A stretch of DNA of 64,000 bases from CAJQQY01 sp045106765 (GTDB lineage Bacteria; Bacteroidota; Bacteroidia; Chitinophagales; Saprospiraceae). The stretch covers positions 1 through 64,000 of the forward strand of contig JBGCFD010000020.1 of the NCBI GenBank assembly GCA_045106765.1, written 5' to 3'. Made by a program: the position numbers and the translations under genes. Positions 61,940-64,000 of this stretch are shown piece by piece; the stretch's first letter is position 1; every line of letters starts with the position of its first letter. The notes beneath the pieces are model-generated. The model did not search any database. It saw only the letters and a program-made list of their open reading frames with translations, and was not told the origin of the DNA.

Positions 61940-62683
61940 ATGAAATCTCTAGGTATAATACCCGCTAGATTTGAATCTAGTCGTTTTCCAGGGAAACCTT
62001 TGGTGAAAATTGAGGGGAAAACGATGATCCAACGTGTCTATGAGCAATGCCAAAAAACTTCCTCTTTGACCGAAATTATTGTGGCAACTGATGATGATAG
62101 AATTTTTGATCATGTGATTTCTTTTGGAGGAAAAGTAAAAATGACTGCTTTTCATCATCCAACTGGAACGGATCGAATTGCTGAAGTTGCTGCCTCCATG
62201 GAAGACTTTGAAATCATCGTAAATATTCAAGGTGATGAACCATTTATTCATCCTCAACAAATTGAATCAGTTCTCAATATTTTTGAAAAAAATGAAAATG
62301 CAGAGATTGCAACTGGTGTAAAAATGATTGAAAATCAAGCAGATATTTTTAATCCAAATGTGGTGAAATGTGTTTTTGGAAAAAACGGAAAAGCATTGTT
62401 ATTTTCTCGAAGCCCAATTCCTTTTTTGAGAAATGAGGAAACAGAAAATTGGTCAGTTACTAATTTTTATAAACACATTGGGATGTATGCTTTTCGAAGA
62501 AACTCACTTTTGGAAATTACAAAATTACCGCCAAGTCGTTTGGAAAAATTAGAATCACTCGAACAACTTCGATGGTTGGAAAATGGATTGGAAATATTTA
62601 CGACTGAACTACCTTTTGATTCTTTTGGAATTGATACGCCAGAAGATTTAGAAAAAGCAAGAAATTTTTTGAAAAAAACTTGA
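61940..62683 (+). CDS. kdsB: 3-deoxy-manno-octulosonate cytidylyltransferase
   Basis: 247 residues, the standard length. PARFESSRFPGKPL is the nucleotide-binding start, NIQGDEPFIHPQ holds the metal-binding Asp, and KHIGMYAFRR and LPPSRLEKLESLEQLRWLENG are typical KdsB signatures. The enzyme makes CMP-Kdo from CTP and Kdo in the cytoplasm, for lipopolysaccharide inner core. Start ATG 61940. A palindrome separates it from the glycosyltransferase-like gene, which begins 45 bases downstream. Confidence 0.96.
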   Translation: MKSLGIIPARFESSRFPGKPLVKIEGKTMIQRVYEQCQKTSSLTEIIVATDDDRIFDHVISFGGKVKMTAFHHPTGTDRIAEVAASMEDFEIIVNIQGDEPFIHPQQIESVLNIFEKNENAEIATGVKMIENQADIFNPNVVKCVFGKNGKALLFSRSPIPFLRNEETENWSVTNFYKHIGMYAFRRNSLLEITKLPPSRLEKLESLEQLRWLENGLEIFTTELPFDSFGIDTPEDLEKARNFLKKT

Positions 62684-62688
62684 AGTAA

Positions 62689-62717
62689 TTTTGCCACAGA
62701 CCAAGTCTGTGGCAAAA
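62689..62717. repeat. Perfect intergenic hairpin next to a start codon
   Basis: TTTTGCCACAGAC (62689-62701) pairs perfectly with GTCTGTGGCAAAA (62705-62717) around CAA. It has A, not T, after the stem on the plus strand, so it is not a simple terminator. It ends 10 bases before the ATG at 62728 and would overlap the translation start region. Confidence 0.75.
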
Positions 62718-62727
62718 AATAATAGCA

Positions 62728-63984
62728 ATGTATTTTAAAAAACAAACTTACCTATTCACTCTAGTCATTCTTATTGGCTGCCTTCTCCGCCTCATTTGGG
62801 TAGAAGACATGGAATGGAAATACGACGAATGGTGGATGTACACTCACGCCATGCTTGTTCCTCTCGAAGGGGTCTGGCAAAGCGTCGGAATGAAAAGTGG
62901 TGCAGGAATCATCAATCCAGGATTAAGCGTTTGGGTATTTTCCTTGATAGGATATTTTGTGGAAACACCTTTGGGAATGGCTCGTGGTGTTCAGGTATTA
63001 AATGTAATAGCATTGTTAGGATTTATTTTTTTTGTGAAAAAAAGTTTTAAAGGAGAGGAACAACAACAATGGTATTGGGCATTAGCACTTTTGGCAGCGA
63101 ACCCATTATATATTATTTTTTCTAGAAAAATATGGGCACAAGATGTGCTGCCGATTTTTTGTTTACTATTTATCGTCGGGCATTTTTATCGAAAAAAGAA
63201 ATGGGGAGCTTTTACTTGGGGAATGATTGGAGCCATGTCAGGACAAATACATATGAGTGGATTTTTCTTTGCCTTTGGAATGTTTTTATTATCCACCTTT
63301 TTCGACTATAAAAGAAAAGTAAAATGGCAATGGTGGTTTTGGTTTACAGGAAGTGTGATTGGAAGTATTGGATTGTTACCTTGGGTTTATGAAATGATTT
63401 ATAATCGAGGAGTCTCTTCGACAAGTTGGGAGAACCTGTATAAATTTGATTTTTACATTTATAGTTTTATTGATCCTTTGGGATTGAATACGATGTATTC
63501 GTTGCGAGAACACTTTTGGGATTTTATCAAAATGCCTTTTGTGTTTGGAATGCCTACTTATTTAGTGGCCGTTGGGCATTTGATTTTGATAGGTGTGGCG
63601 TTGAAATTATTGCAGCAAATTTTTTATTTGCTACAAAATGTAAACAAGCTTCGAAAAGAAAATAAACTTGTAAATAGATTGTTATATAAAAGTAATGCAA
63701 CTGAGTTTTATTTACTTGCGACACTTTTTAGTTTGGGGATTTTGATGAGTTTTAGTGGCGTGAAAATTAGATCACATTATTTGATTATCGCTTATCCTTT
63801 TTTATTTGTGTATGTTGTCAAGTTACTTTTTTCCCATAAAAAAATCCTTGCAGTACTTATCGCAGTTCAATTATTTATTAGTATTTGTTTACTAACATTT
63901 ATTCATGTGAATGGAGGAGCGGAGAAAGGAGATTATGGAAAAGCATATCATTTGCAAACTGAAACGCCGAAGAAAGTTGATTAG
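62728..63984 (+). CDS. GT-C-like membrane glycosyltransferase (GT39/ArnT-like)
   Basis: 418 residues with about ten to eleven hydrophobic helices starting at residue 8. The first loop after helix 1 has VEDMEWKYDEWW with D33/E34, the place of the catalytic Asp in GT-C enzymes such as PMT/ArnT. Several further helices (about 70-370) and a short polar C-terminus follow. Such proteins move a sugar from a polyprenyl-phosphate carrier to lipid or protein on the periplasmic side. The exact sugar and acceptor cannot be read. Its position after kdsB fits an envelope-glycan role. Complete: stop TAG at 63982-63984. Confidence 0.8.
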   Translation: MYFKKQTYLFTLVILIGCLLRLIWVEDMEWKYDEWWMYTHAMLVPLEGVWQSVGMKSGAGIINPGLSVWVFSLIGYFVETPLGMARGVQVLNVIALLGFIFFVKKSFKGEEQQQWYWALALLAANPLYIIFSRKIWAQDVLPIFCLLFIVGHFYRKKKWGAFTWGMIGAMSGQIHMSGFFFAFGMFLLSTFFDYKRKVKWQWWFWFTGSVIGSIGLLPWVYEMIYNRGVSSTSWENLYKFDFYIYSFIDPLGLNTMYSLREHFWDFIKMPFVFGMPTYLVAVGHLILIGVALKLLQQIFYLLQNVNKLRKENKLVNRLLYKSNATEFYLLATLFSLGILMSFSGVKIRSHYLIIAYPFLFVYVVKLLFSHKKILAVLIAVQLFISICLLTFIHVNGGAEKGDYGKAYHLQTETPKKVD

Positions 63985-64000
63985 TTAAATGGTTGATCAG

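Overview
The window is AT-rich chromosomal DNA from a member of the Bacteroidota. The evidence is many large secreted proteins with C-terminal type IX secretion (T9SS) sorting domains, a CHU_C/gliding-type C-terminus, SprB-like and PKD-like repeats, a PUR/DUF3276 protein, TPR histidine kinases, a LytS/LytTR-type regulator set, and promoter boxes of the form TAnnTTTG. The size and style of the adhesin-like proteins and the caspase and metalloprotease content resemble Saprospiria, but I cannot place it further. I see no insertion sequence, phage gene, CRISPR array or rRNA operon.

Layout. 1-19945 (+): a surface-adhesin region. It holds the 3' part of a giant SprB-type protein, a small secreted protein, and four adjacent mosaic paralogues with PKD-like repeats, SdrD/CNA-B-like and DUF11-like modules and T9SS tails; two of them carry both a dockerin-like and a cohesin-like module. 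20108-20180: tRNA-Lys. 20269-30097 (-): a HAD phosphatase, DNA polymerase IV, two secreted zinc metalloproteases that share a C-terminal module, and a sterol-desaturase-type membrane hydroxylase. 30149-31078 (-): an unknown tail-anchored protein. 31257-36806: a TPR histidine kinase (+), then a beta-helix T9SS protein and a third secreted metalloprotease (both -). 37104-39434 (+): an ABC exporter and a PUR-type nucleic-acid-binding protein.

39435-40191 is a gene-free spacer packed with perfect inverted repeats. One of them shares a 34-nt unit with the spacer after 14352. Next comes 40192-48686 (+), the most interesting regulatory block: an unlisted 45-codon double-glycine-leader peptide gene with its own terminator, a TPR histidine kinase, a LytTR response regulator, a small unknown protein, a DyP-type peroxidase, and a giant Reg_prop/Y_Y_Y/LytS kinase. 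I read it as a possible peptide-signalling or RiPP locus.

49119-54371 (-) is a two-gene unit: a caspase-like peptidase fused to an alpha/beta-hydrolase, followed by a patatin phospholipase fused to a degenerate response-regulator receiver domain. It is the best candidate here for an undescribed effector or conflict system.

54662-63984 holds ordinary genes: a thioredoxin-like T9SS protein, a class C beta-lactamase-like hydrolase, an SH3-NlpC/P60 peptidase with a 14-A tract, a lipoprotein, a PLP-dependent cystathionine beta-synthase/cysteine synthase with CBS domains, a LysM protein, kdsB, and a GT-C-like membrane protein. Most genes are single transcription units separated by clear hairpin terminators.
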